In this document: one piece after another, positions 47,201 through 59,510 of the stretch
Layout: every line of letters starts with the position of its first letter
How positions within the stretch are numbered: position 1 is the first letter of the stretch
DNA from: Owenia fusiformis
Lineage: Eukaryota; Annelida; Polychaeta; Sabellida; Oweniidae
Assembly (NCBI GenBank): GCA_903813345.2
Contig: CAIIXF020000008.1
Span: forward strand, 10,631,278 to 10,691,277
Direction: 5' to 3'
Length of the DNA: 60,000 nucleotides
Notes under the pieces: model-generated
The model's database searches: none
Seen by the model: only the letters and a program-made list of their open reading frames with translations
Told to the model about the DNA's origin: nothing
Program-made: the position numbers and the translations under genes

Positions 47201-48837
47201 TGTCATGTATGTTAATAATTAATGATTCATTTAAAGATGTCGCCATCTGTCAGTAATAGCTTCCCCAGACCGCTTTAGCGAAATCACTCTATTATATTAT
47301 ATCGACTATGTTATGTTCTCAGTAAGGAAATAAAAGCACGTGAAATATTTGCAAAACACCAATCTGTATTTGCTTGATTGTCGAATATATGTAACAATAT
47401 TGCCCTTAGAAATGACGTTATTGTACTATTGAATTCAACATTGTTTTTCTCTCAAACTAATTATTGAAACGTGCTGTAAATTTAGAAAAACACGGTCATT
47501 TATGTAATGGTCACTGATTGACAACAATTTAATGTAAAAAAGATGATCATAAAATTGACGATGTTTCAAATTTTCAAAGTTTTTTTTATAACTGGTTGAA
47601 GAGAAACATGTGTTTAATTCTTTCATGTTTAGATTTTTGAACTGAGCATGTTTTTGTACACAGTGACATAGCAAACAGTACCTGCTTGGTTTGACAATGT
47701 ATGTATCTTTATTTCCCACATAAGAGTGGATATTTTGGAGATATTAAATTTGAGATTGTAAGGAATATATGGTAGGCCAGTCGTGCATTTCACTTGTACT
47801 TGCAATGCGTTACCCTCTGTAGATGTGATTCTTTCTAAATCTCCACAGGTGACTACCGATGTTGGAATTGTCATAATTTTACAACCATTGGTACAATCCA
47901 AAACCCCAAAACATGCATGGAAGCTACAGTGGATATTTGCAAATATATGTTAGAGGATATTTATCAAAACGTGGATGAGTCAGCATAAACTAATTAAAGT
48001 AACATAATTATTAATGTTATATATCTCCCTTATTCTGTTAAAAAATAATAATAACTTTTATTACAATAAATACTATTATAACAATAATATTATTATGCCC
48101 TGTATCTATCAGTAATATTGAAAACAAATACTGCGAAATCTCAGTATCGCGTGATCTACCACTCCAAAATATAATTAGAACTCGTTTGAAGCAGATTTCT
48201 ATACTATTGAATATTGAAAGCATGATAGCCAACTCATAAAAATAGATTGATGAACACTGAACATATCTTACATAGTTCTGAAAAATTGCAAGACTAAATG
48301 AAACATAAAATGCAATACTTATGGTATAACAACACATAAATGAATAGATAACCAATCATATCGCCTTTCGAAGTGTTGAATTCGATAGACTCATCAGAGA
48401 GATGTTCCTATCAGAACTATAGGGGTTGCCAAATTTCAAGCAACATGAACAGTTGACATTCCAAATTCTTTACAATCTCAAATATCTTCCAAAAGATCCG
48501 AAGATCTTTGGAATATCATCAATTGGCAACCTCACCTTAAAGGTGATTGGAGCAATCGAAACCTTGTGAATCAAGATGGTGAGATTATTTCGTATTCAAA
48601 ATACAAAATGGAGATAATGTTTGTAAAAAATGATGAATATGGTCACCACATTTACAGAAAAATGAACGAATTTAAGTAGATATCTTAAATGTTCGTCAAA
48701 TAAGTATGCCCTTTAGAAATTTAAAAAATAGATACATGATATAAAGCCAAAAACTATCCTAAAATTGTAATAATTTGTCGCTTGATTTGATACTACCTTT
48801 AAGATTAGAGATAATCTCGATCATCGATAGGTGTTTA
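47201..48837. other. Upstream homology block of gene D, no gene
   Basis: 47720-48220 corresponds to the block upstream of A and B (AAACATGCATGGAAGCTA, TCAAAACGTGGATGA, CCCTTATTCTGTT). 48470-48510 (CTTTACAATCTCAAATATCT) is an inverted copy of a piece of the same block. No supported gene. Confidence 0.5.
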
Positions 48838-48966
48838 CTTAAGAGGTGTTCACATTTATATATGATAACTGCTTAAAAGAGGTGTTCACATTGATATTGA
48901 TAACCACTTTAGAGAGGTGTCCACATTGATATATGATGACTACTTTAGAGAGGTGTCCACATTGAT
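48838..48966. repeat. 36-bp minisatellite, small left cluster
   Basis: Three to four diverged units of the AGAGAGGTGTCCACATTGAT type precede the main array by about 200 bp. Confidence 0.85.
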
Positions 48967-49179
48967 GTAAAAAATGCTTCAAAAATTGCTTCAAACGTCA
49001 ACAGCCAACCAAGTACAACATGAATATCACACCCATCGAATGCTATACTCAAAATAAGTAGCACATACTTCTTATTCCCATTATTGGGGAAATCGTCAGA
49101 CAGCTTAGTTTAGTTTCAGTAATGAAACGCTCCGTCGTGCATGAAAGAGCGTTTGGGTTGAACACCGTGATTTTTATAT

Positions 49180-49456
49180 GATTACCACTTTAGAGAGGTG
49201 ACTACATTGAAATATGATAACTAGTTTAGAGAGGTGTCCACATTGATATATGATAACCACTTTAGAGAGGTGTCCACATTGATATATGATAACCACTTTA
49301 GAGAGGTGTCCACATTGATATATGATAACCACTTTAGAGAGGTGTCCACATTGATATATGATAACCACTTTAGAGAGGTGTCCACATTGATATATGATAA
49401 CTACTTTAGAGAGGTGTCCACATTGATATATGATAACCACTTTAGAGAGGTGTATA
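49180..49456. repeat. 36-bp minisatellite, about 7.5 units
   Basis: The unit TTTAGAGAGGTGTCCACATT plus GATATATGATAACCAC repeats with almost no change. Because 36 is a multiple of 3, both strands stay open (HLSKVVIIYQCG-type and YDNHFREVSTLI-type repeats). This is an effect of the period, not evidence of a protein. Confidence 0.95.
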
Positions 49457-49615
49457 AGTTTGGTTGTGGTCACCTGTTTTGACATTCATAAAAGTGTGGC
49501 CCCCACTGGTATTTCTTCCACAATTCCAAGAAATATCTCCCCATAGTTTCTTCTCATAATGAGAAAGTGTGGTTAAGGTGTTCCTGATACTATGGAGGAG
49601 CAGGACATTAACTTT
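49457..49615. repeat. Inverted-pair segment, copy 1
   Basis: GTGGTCACCTGTTTTGACAT, TTCCACAATTCC and ATCTCCCCATAGTTTC match 59175-59325 in reverse complement. Both copies sit next to minisatellite units that point the same way on both sides, so this is not a simple inversion of one block. Confidence 0.75.
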
Positions 49616-51820
49616 AATATGATTTAAGGTAACCATATTGTTAATAGGGGTTAAAAGGGTTAATGCTTGTTAAAATATTTTTTGTTTACTGTACATGATA
49701 CGTCTGTTATACCTGTTATTCTTGTATCTAAATTGTTTTATGCATCTTCTTTGAAATATTCCATTACGCATGTGACAACTATGAGAATGCTGTATGATGG
49801 AAACATAATTTGACCACATATTCATAGTAACTTTGTGTACAAGGGGCAGATGAAAAATACAAGAGGCGGCATTCAAAATAACCAATTTTACGCTCACGAC
49901 AATGCAAATTCTTGTTATTTTTAGAGTCCATGGACTGAAAGAAAGATGTCCAAGGTTTGTCAAAGTCATTTCCACGTGTGATGTGGCAAGACATGGGCTC
50001 CACAAAATAACACCTGGAACTGTGGAATGACTAGGGCAACTTATAGAGAATGTCATTTACCTTTTATAAGATAACTTACCCTTACACAGGTTGCATTTCA
50101 CAAATCCAAATGCACCTGTTAAATTGAACACTTTTGATATAAATCAAAATCTAGAATTGTCATTATTAAAATGAGAGTGATGTATTAATAGATGATTCAC
50201 TTGTGATTATGTGTATATCAGATTCATTTTAGTTTTTACCACCTCCAGACATTGCCAGAAGTGGTGACATACAGGGTGTTCCAAAAGTAACAGGACTGGT
50301 GCTGGTATTTTGTTAAATATGCACCATTTGTCTTCAAAATTTTACATAATGTACCTTCATGTTTTTTAACTAAAATTGCCGAATTACATAATTTTTGTCG
50401 AAACTGATTTAGACATCGGCCGATGACTACTCATCGGCCGGCGCCCGGAGCATATGTGTCCTAGGCATTAGAGAGAGAGACCGAGGTGGGAGATATCCCC
50501 CTCCCCTCTACACCAAACTTGTTCTCACTACGTTTTCAAAAATTGGCTGAAAGGCCTCCTCACACATTATTAAGGAAAACATATCTACACATTTTGCGCA
50601 TTTAACCATTTGATAACATATTGTGGATCTTATCTTAATTTGTTAATGTGAATTCGCACCTTCATTTGCATGGAAGACTTTGATAAAAATCCTTTTTTGA
50701 TGATTTTTGTTAGAAAGCTGATGTTTGGCTAAGCTTCGACAAAATTCCAAATTGAACAGTCTACTAAGAATACCATGTTGTAAATATTGTTTTCTTTGTC
50801 GAGCTAGGACTGCTCAAACAAATTCGCTTTTTGTAGCTACATGTACAAGTATTTAATTCCAATGGATGATAAACTTCTCAATATTAGAAATTACCCTCAT
50901 AAGACATTGTTGCAAGGTGTGTTGCAATGAATGTGGCACCCCGCATTCCCGGGCCCGCATTATGTATTCTCGAAGAAAGCCATCATGATAAACCATGACA
51001 TCTCATTTCTTCTCAGCCCTGTGTTTCAGGTGAAACAGAAAGATGCCATGAGTATCAGAATGAAAGAAAGCATATATTTGCATTGATGGTATAGATAGTT
51101 ATTTTATATAGTGTTTTAGTTGTACATGGAAACCGATTCTAACCAGGAAGGATATTGCAACTTTTTTCAAGATCCTAAAGTTGCAATTCTCGTTATTGTG
51201 TTTCATTGTAAAGACGCACCTATGAAAGTGTGTCTCTGATACAAAGGCGTAGTTCTACATTAATTTAACATAGCCGTAGGCAGCGGGGGTTCGGTGGGTT
51301 CGAACGAACCCCCGGTCAGGATTTCCCAAAATATCATTTTGCGGGAAAATGCATATAACCAGAAACACTAAATTACGGTGCTATTTGAAAACTACATATA
51401 TTATATGAGCAGTAAATGAATTGATATTTGTTATGGTGAACAAGAGAGCCTTATTTTGTTAAAAAACATGTCATAGTGAAGTAACACTTCCCTCAAAACG
51501 TTTGGCAATTTGGCACGGGGTGAGATTTTATTTTGGGAAGACCCCAGAGCATGAGATTTTACATTTAGAAATATCAATAATTTCGCACAATTAACTGAAA
51601 AGCTGCTTTTTCTCGGACAAAATAACCCATCTTAGGCAATGTCTAAATCAGTCCTTTGTACGAATTTTGTTTTAAGCCAGTTCTGGTTCAATACGAAGTT
51701 ATTGAAAGTTGTTGAAAACAATGCAGACGTCCCAAACTCCGAATGATTTTTACAGCATTTACGAATAAATATCTTGAATAGTCGTAATATTGATGAAACA
51801 CATGTTCTTTCAAATGTGTA
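49616..51820. other. Gene-free region with possible transposon ends
   Basis: A mariner-like end (TACAGGGTGTTCCAAAAGTA) starts near 50270 with no visible partner. At 51268-51310 GGGGGTTCGGTGGGTTCGAA is followed by CGAACCCCC, a hairpin typical of dispersed repeats. The 128-codon minus frame at 49670-50056 overlaps other open frames and has no motif; not called as a gene. Confidence 0.4.
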
Positions 51821-52534
51821 AGGGAACATGGGGCAAAACGGCCCTAAAAATATTTCTCGAGTGTTTTATATTTGCCTAAGACTATCTTCTGTGATTTTTT
51901 CAATTGCCAAAAATAATGTCAAGGGTGGGGCAAAACGGCCCATGGGTGGGGCAAAACGGCCCACCCTCTGTTACATGGGTTTTAAAACCAAAATTAATCA
52001 ATTACAAGACTCGTCACTAACACACACACACACATCTTTTCTCAGACGTTCAAACCTTTGACAGATAAAGTATTCTTAACCCCTACCATAATTTTAGTCA
52101 TTCGATATGTGTCGGAAAGAAGTAAGGTTCAAACCAAATGTTAGAATTGTTATGTTTGAAAATCAATTGTCTTGTGTTACGATTTTTGTATGTTACAACC
52201 TTTGTAGGCCGTTTTGCCCCAAAGACATGTGAATTTTCAAATAGACGTCATTTTAATTTACCTAATATTTGAAAATGTTAAATCAAAACGATATTGTATT
52301 GTTGCCGGATTTTTTGGGTTCTCTTGGGAGGGGTAATTTGCAAAAAAGAGAGTGAAAAGTAAAATTACCTCTTACGTATATCGAGATGCTGCTAGGTTAA
52401 AAGTGGGCGGTCGAGAAGGTGGCGGAAATTTCAAAATTCGATTATGTGACTTTTGAAGAACCATCTTTTTATAGTTCAAAAGATATTTCTATGGGCCATT
52501 TTGCCCAACAGGGCCGTTTTGCCCCATGTTCCCT
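51821..52534. mobile_element. 714-bp TA-flanked TIR element
   Basis: The TIR AGGGAACATGGGGCAAAACG plus GCCC occurs at both ends in inverted orientation, with TA outside (51819-51820, 52535-52536). Further copies of the GGGGCAAAACGGCCC box lie inside at about 51925, 51945 and (inverted) 52208. An (AC)n tract lies at 52019-52032. No transposase. Confidence 0.8.
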
Positions 52535-53454
52535 TACATCTCTGTTTTGTATTATTTCAACTGAAATTCAAAATATTTCTTGACATGTCCCTGGGGCTGG
52601 CAAGTCCCCGAAACCAATTTCGTTAAATAATTAAAAACGTTGTGAAATGAATTATTTAAAAGCGTATATCATTTATAAATACAAGCATTTGTTCAAAATT
52701 CATTCTTTCATTTGTTCAGTATTTATTTACCCATCACTTTTCCAAAGAAAAATCAGTCATTGCAAAAAATGATTTTTTTCAGATACACTCTACTAGAATT
52801 CAAATTGTTATCGTTCCAGTTTACTTGCTCTCCATTTTCATGTTAATGTCATGATATTTTTAGCGAATAAATTACATAATAAAAAACATTGAAAATCATA
52901 TGGTATTCATCTTCAAATAATGAAGGCCTGATTTTTTAAGCCGTCTGAACTTAACAAAATATATTTTATATTCGAACAGTCGCTTGTATTTATATATGAT
53001 TTATATCCACCAAAACGTTTTTATTATCAATTGCAGTTGATCTGCTCCGGGGGACTTACCACTGAGCTCCGGGGACATCCAAAGAAATATTTTTAACTTT
53101 TTAAAACAAAGCATAACCGAGACCCACTTATTTGAATAATAGATATTTCCATCAGTAATACGACTATCCCGGATAGTTTAAAAAGCCTTCGTGTAAACGT
53201 TGTGAAAAGTTATTGTAGAAGAACGATCTTTCGCCGGGATGATAGGGTGTTTGCGCCAATTTCAATAACCTTGCATTTGATCCGAACTGGCTTCCAACAA
53301 AATTCCTGAAAAATAATGGTAAGCCATTGCATGAGGTGATTTATTTTGTCTTAAATGAAGTAGCTGAAGTTAAAAAATAAATTGTGCGAAATAGTTGATA
53401 TTCCTTGGAAACAAATCATGCTCCAGGGTCTTCTAGAAATCAGACGAAATAATG

Positions 53455-53885
53455 GTGGATTCGGGGCAAATCAGATTTCAGGGTATGTATTCAGTAAAAG
53501 ATTCACCGAAATATATTTTAATGCAGAAAATCAATTATAAGTTGTCTGACTTTTTGCACGTTGTCTGTTTATTTTACTTGTGAACATTAAAGTTACAAAG
53601 CTACAAGGTCATTTTTGAAAATCATTTTTACGTCCTGTGTTATTCCAATGTGAGAGGTTTTTTGATAAAGCCTATTCTTTCAGACTTTGCTTGACGTAAA
53701 TAAAGGCATCATTTTTATTAAATAAAATTCAAATTCAATTGTCTACTACACTTCATGAAGGTATGAAAATGAATTATATTTCCCCTCCCAAAATAGTTTT
53801 TTCTTTACAAATAAGAATTCAAACTTAAAGATGCTTTAATACTGTTCCAATGGGTTAGTTAGGATTGCCAAACTTTTGGAGGGGA
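53455..53885. mobile_element. Diverged half-copy of the 875-bp TA element
   Basis: GGGGCAAATCAG, ATTCAGTAAAAGATTCA and the end TTGGAGGGGAGG align with one half of the elements at 3545 and 56551. The other half is missing. Much more diverged, so older. Confidence 0.6.
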
Positions 53886-56279
53886 GGTAATTGTACAAAT
53901 TGCATTATTTTGGGAACCCTTATGAAAGGGGGGATTTGTGAATAACATAAAAATAGAACCCCCGGTCACCAAATCCTGGCTACGCCACTGTTTAAGATAC
54001 ACATTTTTTAAACTTGTACGTGAACATGTAGAATTATGGACCTGGTAGATTTTTTCTCCCTTTTGTACTGTTAATACTTGGCCGGTTGAGTATATAAAGG
54101 TATGCATGTCCCAGCTTTTGATAAGTGGGGGGTCAAACCTCCCCCCCCCCCATCCACACATACACTTTTTATCATGCTTAAGTAACTTCGCATTGTAATT
54201 ACAAGTGTGTTATTAACGAGACACCAGGATGATAAAGTAGGTGTACAATATATTTCCGAAAATTAGGGTCCAAATCTTGAGAAAGAGTCAGAGGAATGTG
54301 AGGCGAATTCTGGAAACTCGGGTTCGGGAAAGCGGGGTTCACTGTTTGGTTCCGTTGACACCTGTCAGTCAAGCCAAGTAAGTAAGTCAACATTCGAAAA
54401 TAAAAATCTCAAAAATCGTACATCTTTGATTTCCAAAATAATTTGTGAGGTGGTTATTTAGATGATAATACACATTTTAACGCACTAATTTTGAGTACAT
54501 CTCGAATCCATTCTCAACAAAGCGTTCTCGAAATAAGTATTCGAAATGTTTGAGTTCGGGATGATAAAAGTACGTTAAGATATACCGCTCCTTAACAAAC
54601 TCCTCTAGGAACAAGATATAGAATCAAATGCATATTCTTCCTATTTATTCCCTGACACATGCCAATGAATGTTGCATAAGTAAATATCTCCGTTTTAAAA
54701 TTTTTTGAAAACGTTGTTCTCTACAGGTGCCATTTTTATAATTGAAAAACAAAATTGAACAATTTGCATTTCTTAATTGATAAGTTTCTTGGAATACAAC
54801 TTAACTGTAAACGATTTAAGTCATTATTAATAATATTTCCCTTAGTGAACCCATGCTGAATAGACAGTAACTGGGTCAATGTTTTGTGTTCAACCTTGTT
54901 TTCATGACTTTTAAACATGAGTCGACGATTATGTAGGAAATTTCATTTTCAAATGGAAGCGTGTCAACTCCTGTTTTTGCACAATATTTAGCCCTTTATA
55001 ATGATAGATCGCCAAAATATGCATGTACCTCTCAATTAGGCGATATGTTTTTCAATTTATAGATGTAAACTATAAACTCAAACAAAAATTCAAACCACCC
55101 GCTCTATTATTTTGATTACACAAGACGAAATTTCCACTCCCGGGGAGCACTTTGGTATCACTTTGAAGGAGGATTCTTGAAAAATCGTTCGAATTTTCAC
55201 AAAAGGTTTCACGTAATTTTATTGCTTTGTTTAAGCCTCGACTTATATTATATTCAAATCCGATACCATAATTATGAATCAAACTGAAACATTCAATTCA
55301 CCAGGTTAAATAATAAACCGTTTATTCACAAATATCAACAAATTTCATTGAGTAGGATATTACATTCGAAATCACAACTTTCGAATTATTTTTTTTAACC
55401 AAGAATTGTAAGAACTTGAAACATGTTGTGAGTTTTTCAAACGGCATATCCTCATTCACGTTCTTTGACAAGAATGAATCCATTTGAAAACATGGATTTT
55501 CTTGATTATTCTTCAAAACTACCCTTGAGATATAAGTATGTTGGATATTGCAGTGTAAATTGACACGCATTTGTTTGCTCGATATCCTGAACAAATAAAT
55601 GCAGTACCGTCTTGCAATATTTGAAAACCGAAAGTTCATTCTGTGTGTTAACAAGAAAAAATACATTTATGGTTGGTTCATAATGAAAAATGACGAATAG
55701 CATATATCTTTTGAAGTAGGGGTATACAGGGACACAGTGGAAAATCAGAAATTTAGGTCATATCCCAAAGATTGCTTCACCAATATGTAACAGAACATCA
55801 AAATTATCATTTACACGTTTGCTGATAGGTTTATTGAAAATAATTAACCAGAGGTTTACTTCAATTGTGGCACCATTCTTAGTAGATACTGATGAACATA
55901 CGAATATCGAATGTTGACTAAGTTACTTGTCTTGACCGCTGTGCGAAACTACATTCATAATTTATCCGACAGTCGCTTTGATAATGTTTCTTTATCTCGT
56001 CTGCTACTCGATAAAGAAGAATTAACAAAGCTCATCAAGAATGGATGATCTTGCACAGGTACTCATATAAGAACCTCTATATCTTTTTAACAGCCATATA
56101 TAACGGACACACTATGTTAAAATTAAATGTTATCTAATGTGCCAATTCAATGATTTAGCATATCGTAGCCACTTAGGTGGCAACATTTTTCAATGTCAAT
56201 CTTTTCTTAATATGCTAAACTTAAAAAAAAAACAATTTTGACTGTCTAACCAGGTTAAAAGGATGAATATGTTTTTAAT
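53886..56279. other. Gene-free region
   Basis: 53945-53992 (ACCCCCGGTCACCAAATCCTGGCTACGCCACTG) is an end of the same short dispersed repeat type as 51268. 55970-56045 is the inverted partner of 13085-13160. Open frames of 60-114 codons are unsupported. Confidence 0.4.
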
Positions 56280-56504
56280 ATTATTACCACCGTTAACGAC
56301 CAGGGCTGAAATAGCAAGAAAATCTTACGCACTGAACGATATCTAATTTCCCGGGGAAAAATTGCCGGTCCAGAATATATTCTAGACCGGTCCATATGGA
56401 CCACCACTATGCCGTCACACATTTCTCAGGTCGATATAGTAAATTGAATGCCTTCTAAACTAGCACTAAAACCCCTAGAACTGGCCTGGTAAGGTGGTAA
56501 TAAT
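56280..56504. mobile_element. 225-bp MITE, copy 2 (inverted relative to 46888-47114)
   Basis: TIRs ATTATTACCACC / GGTGGTAATAAT, with a body nearly identical to copy 1 in reverse complement. It lies just 46 bp before an 875-bp TA element. Confidence 0.75.
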
Positions 56505-56550
56505 ACAATTTTACACCCATTGGAAAGACTGTACTGGTTGTACAGAGTTA

Positions 56551-57425
56551 CACTCCCCTCCATAAGTTTGGCAACCTTTTTTCCCCCATTGAACTACGTG
56601 TTAAAGCCTCTTTACCTTTGGATTTTTATTTACTTAACCTGCGATGAAAATACTTAAACTATTGATGGAAACGTAATTTGACTTTAATTCCAATACCTCC
56701 AAATTTTCTCAATTTTTTCCTCTATTACAGTAGGTCGAAAATTGATGATGAATTTGATGAATTTTTGAAAATCGACATTCCCATGTTAACCAATGGGAAA
56801 TGGTAGGTTTGCCGCAAGCCATATGACAGAATATCCATCCATCCGAGTTCTTGCAAAAAATAAGAGTTAGGCAGGTAATTGCATTTGCTAACTTTATTTA
56901 ACAAAAAAATGATATGTATCTCCAGGTTCAACAAAGTTATAGGGCTTTAAAGTCAAAATTGTTTTTCAAAAAACCTCTCCCATTGAAATAACACAGGAGG
57001 CGAAAAATTATTTTCAAAAATGACTTTGAAGCGCTGTAACTTTAATATTCATCAAATAAACTAAACACTTAGTGTTCAAAAAAGTTAGACAATTCAATTT
57101 TCTATATAAAAATATTTTTTGCTGAATCTTTTACTGAAAAGACATCCTGATTTCTGATTTGCCCCGAACCCTCCATTTCCCATTGGATTACATGGGAATG
57201 ACGATTTTCAAAAATTTATCAAATTTATCATCAATTTTCGACCTATTGTAATTGAGGAAAAAAATTGAGAAAATTTGGAGGTATTGGAAATAAAGTCAAG
57301 TTACGTTTCAATCAATATTATAAGTTATTTCATCGCCGGTTAAGTAAATAAAAATTCAAACGTAAAGAGGCTTTAACACGTAGTTCAATGGAGAAAAAAG
57401 GTTGCCAAACTTATGGAGGGGAGTG
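56551..57425. mobile_element. 875-bp TA-flanked quasi-palindromic element, copy 2
   Basis: Same TIR CACTCCCCTCCATAAGTTTG and same length as 3545-4419; the interior shows it is inverted relative to that copy. TA at 56549-56550 and 57426-57427. Equal length and few differences indicate recent activity by a transposase encoded elsewhere. Confidence 0.85.
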
Positions 57426-57427
57426 TA

Positions 57428-58899
57428 TATCAGTCATACATGTAACTGCATGTCCAGTGGAAAATAACCAACTCTGATTATACCAAAGGTTGGAATTTGA
57501 ATTATCATGCACATGATAGTTGTTAGATAGTGATCTAAAATGCATAGCCAAAACGGGTACACAATTGGACGGTGTTTACTACTATAATGAGATCAAGTGA
57601 TCTTTACGATTATAGTGAGTTCCATTGCAGTTCGAAACTGAGGTACAAATCATAGACAAGGAAGTGCAAAACAAGATCGATGAATAAAATAAAGGATAGT
57701 CTATAGAAGACTTTTATTTTCCCCCAAAACTATATTTGACTTCTAACAAACGGCGAATTATCGAAAAGAAACGGCCCCTGCTATTGAAAGTCCAGATGAT
57801 GCTTGACTTTTCTATTTAGGGAAATCAGAAGTTTGCATGAATATAAAACAAAGTATTAGTTATTCTAAAGGGACGCTTATTTTGACTGAACTGACTAATC
57901 TTATTATAAGACTAATTAAAGAATAACAGGATGTGTCTGCAGTACAAATACATGTAATCAATGTTAAAATATAGTCCAGACATGATTTTATTATTTCTTA
58001 GACATCAAAGACTTGTAGTCACGAGAATAAAAGTTGTACCTGTAGTTAGTGAATTTATTTGAATTATATCAATGTTAATTTTAATAATAAGATTATAATT
58101 GTAATCAAGACTAAATCTAATGATTAAATAAGAAAAGGAAATTCATGCGAATGAGGAAACCTAGCAATGTGATTTTTATTTAACTTTAATTCCAGTATAT
58201 TTTCCATGACATATTTTGTACTTTACCCTTAAAGCTACACTTATATGGACAGATTATTTAAAGCAGTTTTAGTGAAAACTGTGAGATTCTGAAAAACACA
58301 TCTTAAATTGATACCAAAGGTTGATAGTAGGTTGTTCTATAGCAACAACCCAAGTTGATGCATTTTGTGGGAGATATTTATATTCATAATCATGTGATCA
58401 AAGTTTATTTTTCTTCTATTATTATCATTTTCAGTGAAGGTCTTACATATCTTTCCTTTATAGTAAACATTTGTAATGTACATTATTGTGCTTGGGGACC
58501 ATATTCCAGATTTGTAAGGAGGATAATTCAATTCATCTACAGAGCTTTAAATGATACTTTTCTGTATCTATCTAGATGGCATGTTCTGATTGCCTCTGTA
58601 TGTTCAGTTCAGGCTCCTCACTTCAATGTGTCCATTTTAATTAATAATTATTTGATAATAATTAATCATTTGATTAATAATTATAAGTTTAATTATGGAT
58701 CTTGGATGCTTATTTTCATTAAATCTATATCTGAGCTAGATCTGAGTAAACTCATTTTGTCCTAGCTGTGGAACTGAACATTGTTGTTATAACTTATGTA
58801 AACAATTTTGGGTTTGTTGACTTAAAGACCACACTTTTCCCACATTTTTAGACATTAGGCAATGCCATAGAAAGATGGCATTGTTGTTTGCATTGTTTG
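57428..58899. other. Gene-free AT-rich region
   Basis: 58630-58690 is an AT-rich palindrome (TTAATTAATAATTATTTG against ATTTGATTAATAATTATAA). The 136-codon plus frame at 58355-58765 is rich in I, F, Y and N, as AT-rich DNA would give, and has no motif. Confidence 0.4.
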
Positions 58900-59169
58900 T
58901 TATCCATTCAGTTTTGACAGGATTTTCAAGCATACGCCATCTTTTAATCCAAAGGTTATTCAAAACATACACTTTGTGAAAAGTGGTAATTCACTTTTTT
59001 CAATCTCTGAACTTCAAATGATGTTTTGTATGCGAGTAATTTTTTTTTCACTTCAGTATTATCCCAAATTAAAGTTTTTATCATATTTGATTAACTGTGT
59101 GAGTGACATGTCTCAAATAATATTTTGTCCTTTTTCCTTCAAAAATAGGCGCATTGCCTGTTTAAGTTA
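58900..59169. repeat. Fragment similar to intron 1 of the array genes
   Basis: GCCATCTTTTAATCCAAAGG, then TTATTCAAAAC...GTGAAAAGTG and GAGTGACATGTCTC...TTTTGTCC, is similar to intron 1 of C (31375-31555), B (17855-18085) and D (45500-45680). No exon-like sequence flanks it, so it is a dispersed repeat or a relic of a lost gene copy. Confidence 0.45.
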
Positions 59170-59330
59170 ATGTCCTGCTCACCCATAGTTTCAGGGACAC
59201 CTTAACCACACTTTCTCATTATAAGGAGAAACTATGGGGAGATATTTTTGGGAATTGTGGAAGAAATACCAGCGGGGGCTACACTTTTATGAATGTCAAA
59301 ACAGGTGACCACAACCACACTTAAACATAT
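59170..59330. repeat. Inverted-pair segment, copy 2
   Basis: Reverse-complement partner of 49457-49615 (GAAACTATGGGGAGATATTT, GGAATTGTGGAAGAAATACC, ATGTCAAAACAGGTGACCAC). Confidence 0.75.
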
Positions 59331-59404
59331 CTTGAGTGGTAAAAATGTGGTTAAAAAAGGTCATCTTTTAACCACATGAGGAGAAAACAAGCGTTTTTTC
59401 TTAA

Positions 59405-59510
59405 GGGCACATTCATATATGATAGTAACTACTAACTACTTAAGTGAGGTGCCCACTTTGATATATGATAGTACTAACTACTTTAGAGAGGTGCCCATTT
59501 TGATATGATA
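59405..59510. repeat. Diverged minisatellite units related to the 36-bp repeat
   Basis: ACTTAAGTGAGGTGCCCACTTTGATATATGATAGTACTA-type units, about three, in the same orientation as the array at 49180-49456. Confidence 0.75.

Noticed and set aside
49174-49485. Repetitive proteins on both strands (HLSKVVIIYQCG and YDNHFREVSTLI repeats)
   Set aside because: A 36-bp period keeps any stop-free frame open; no start context, splice sites or sequence bias for coding.
49670-50056. 128-codon minus-strand frame, overlapping a 74-codon frame
   Set aside because: Two overlapping frames on the same strand, no known motif, no splice-linked partner. Could be a transposon remnant but not supportable.
50270-50600. 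Mariner-like left end (TACAGGGTGTTCCAAAAGTA)
   Set aside because: No matching right end found within several kb, so no element boundaries can be given.
58355-58765. 136-codon plus-strand frame
   Set aside because: Composition (I, F, Y, N) expected from AT-rich DNA; includes an AT palindrome; no motif or paralogue.
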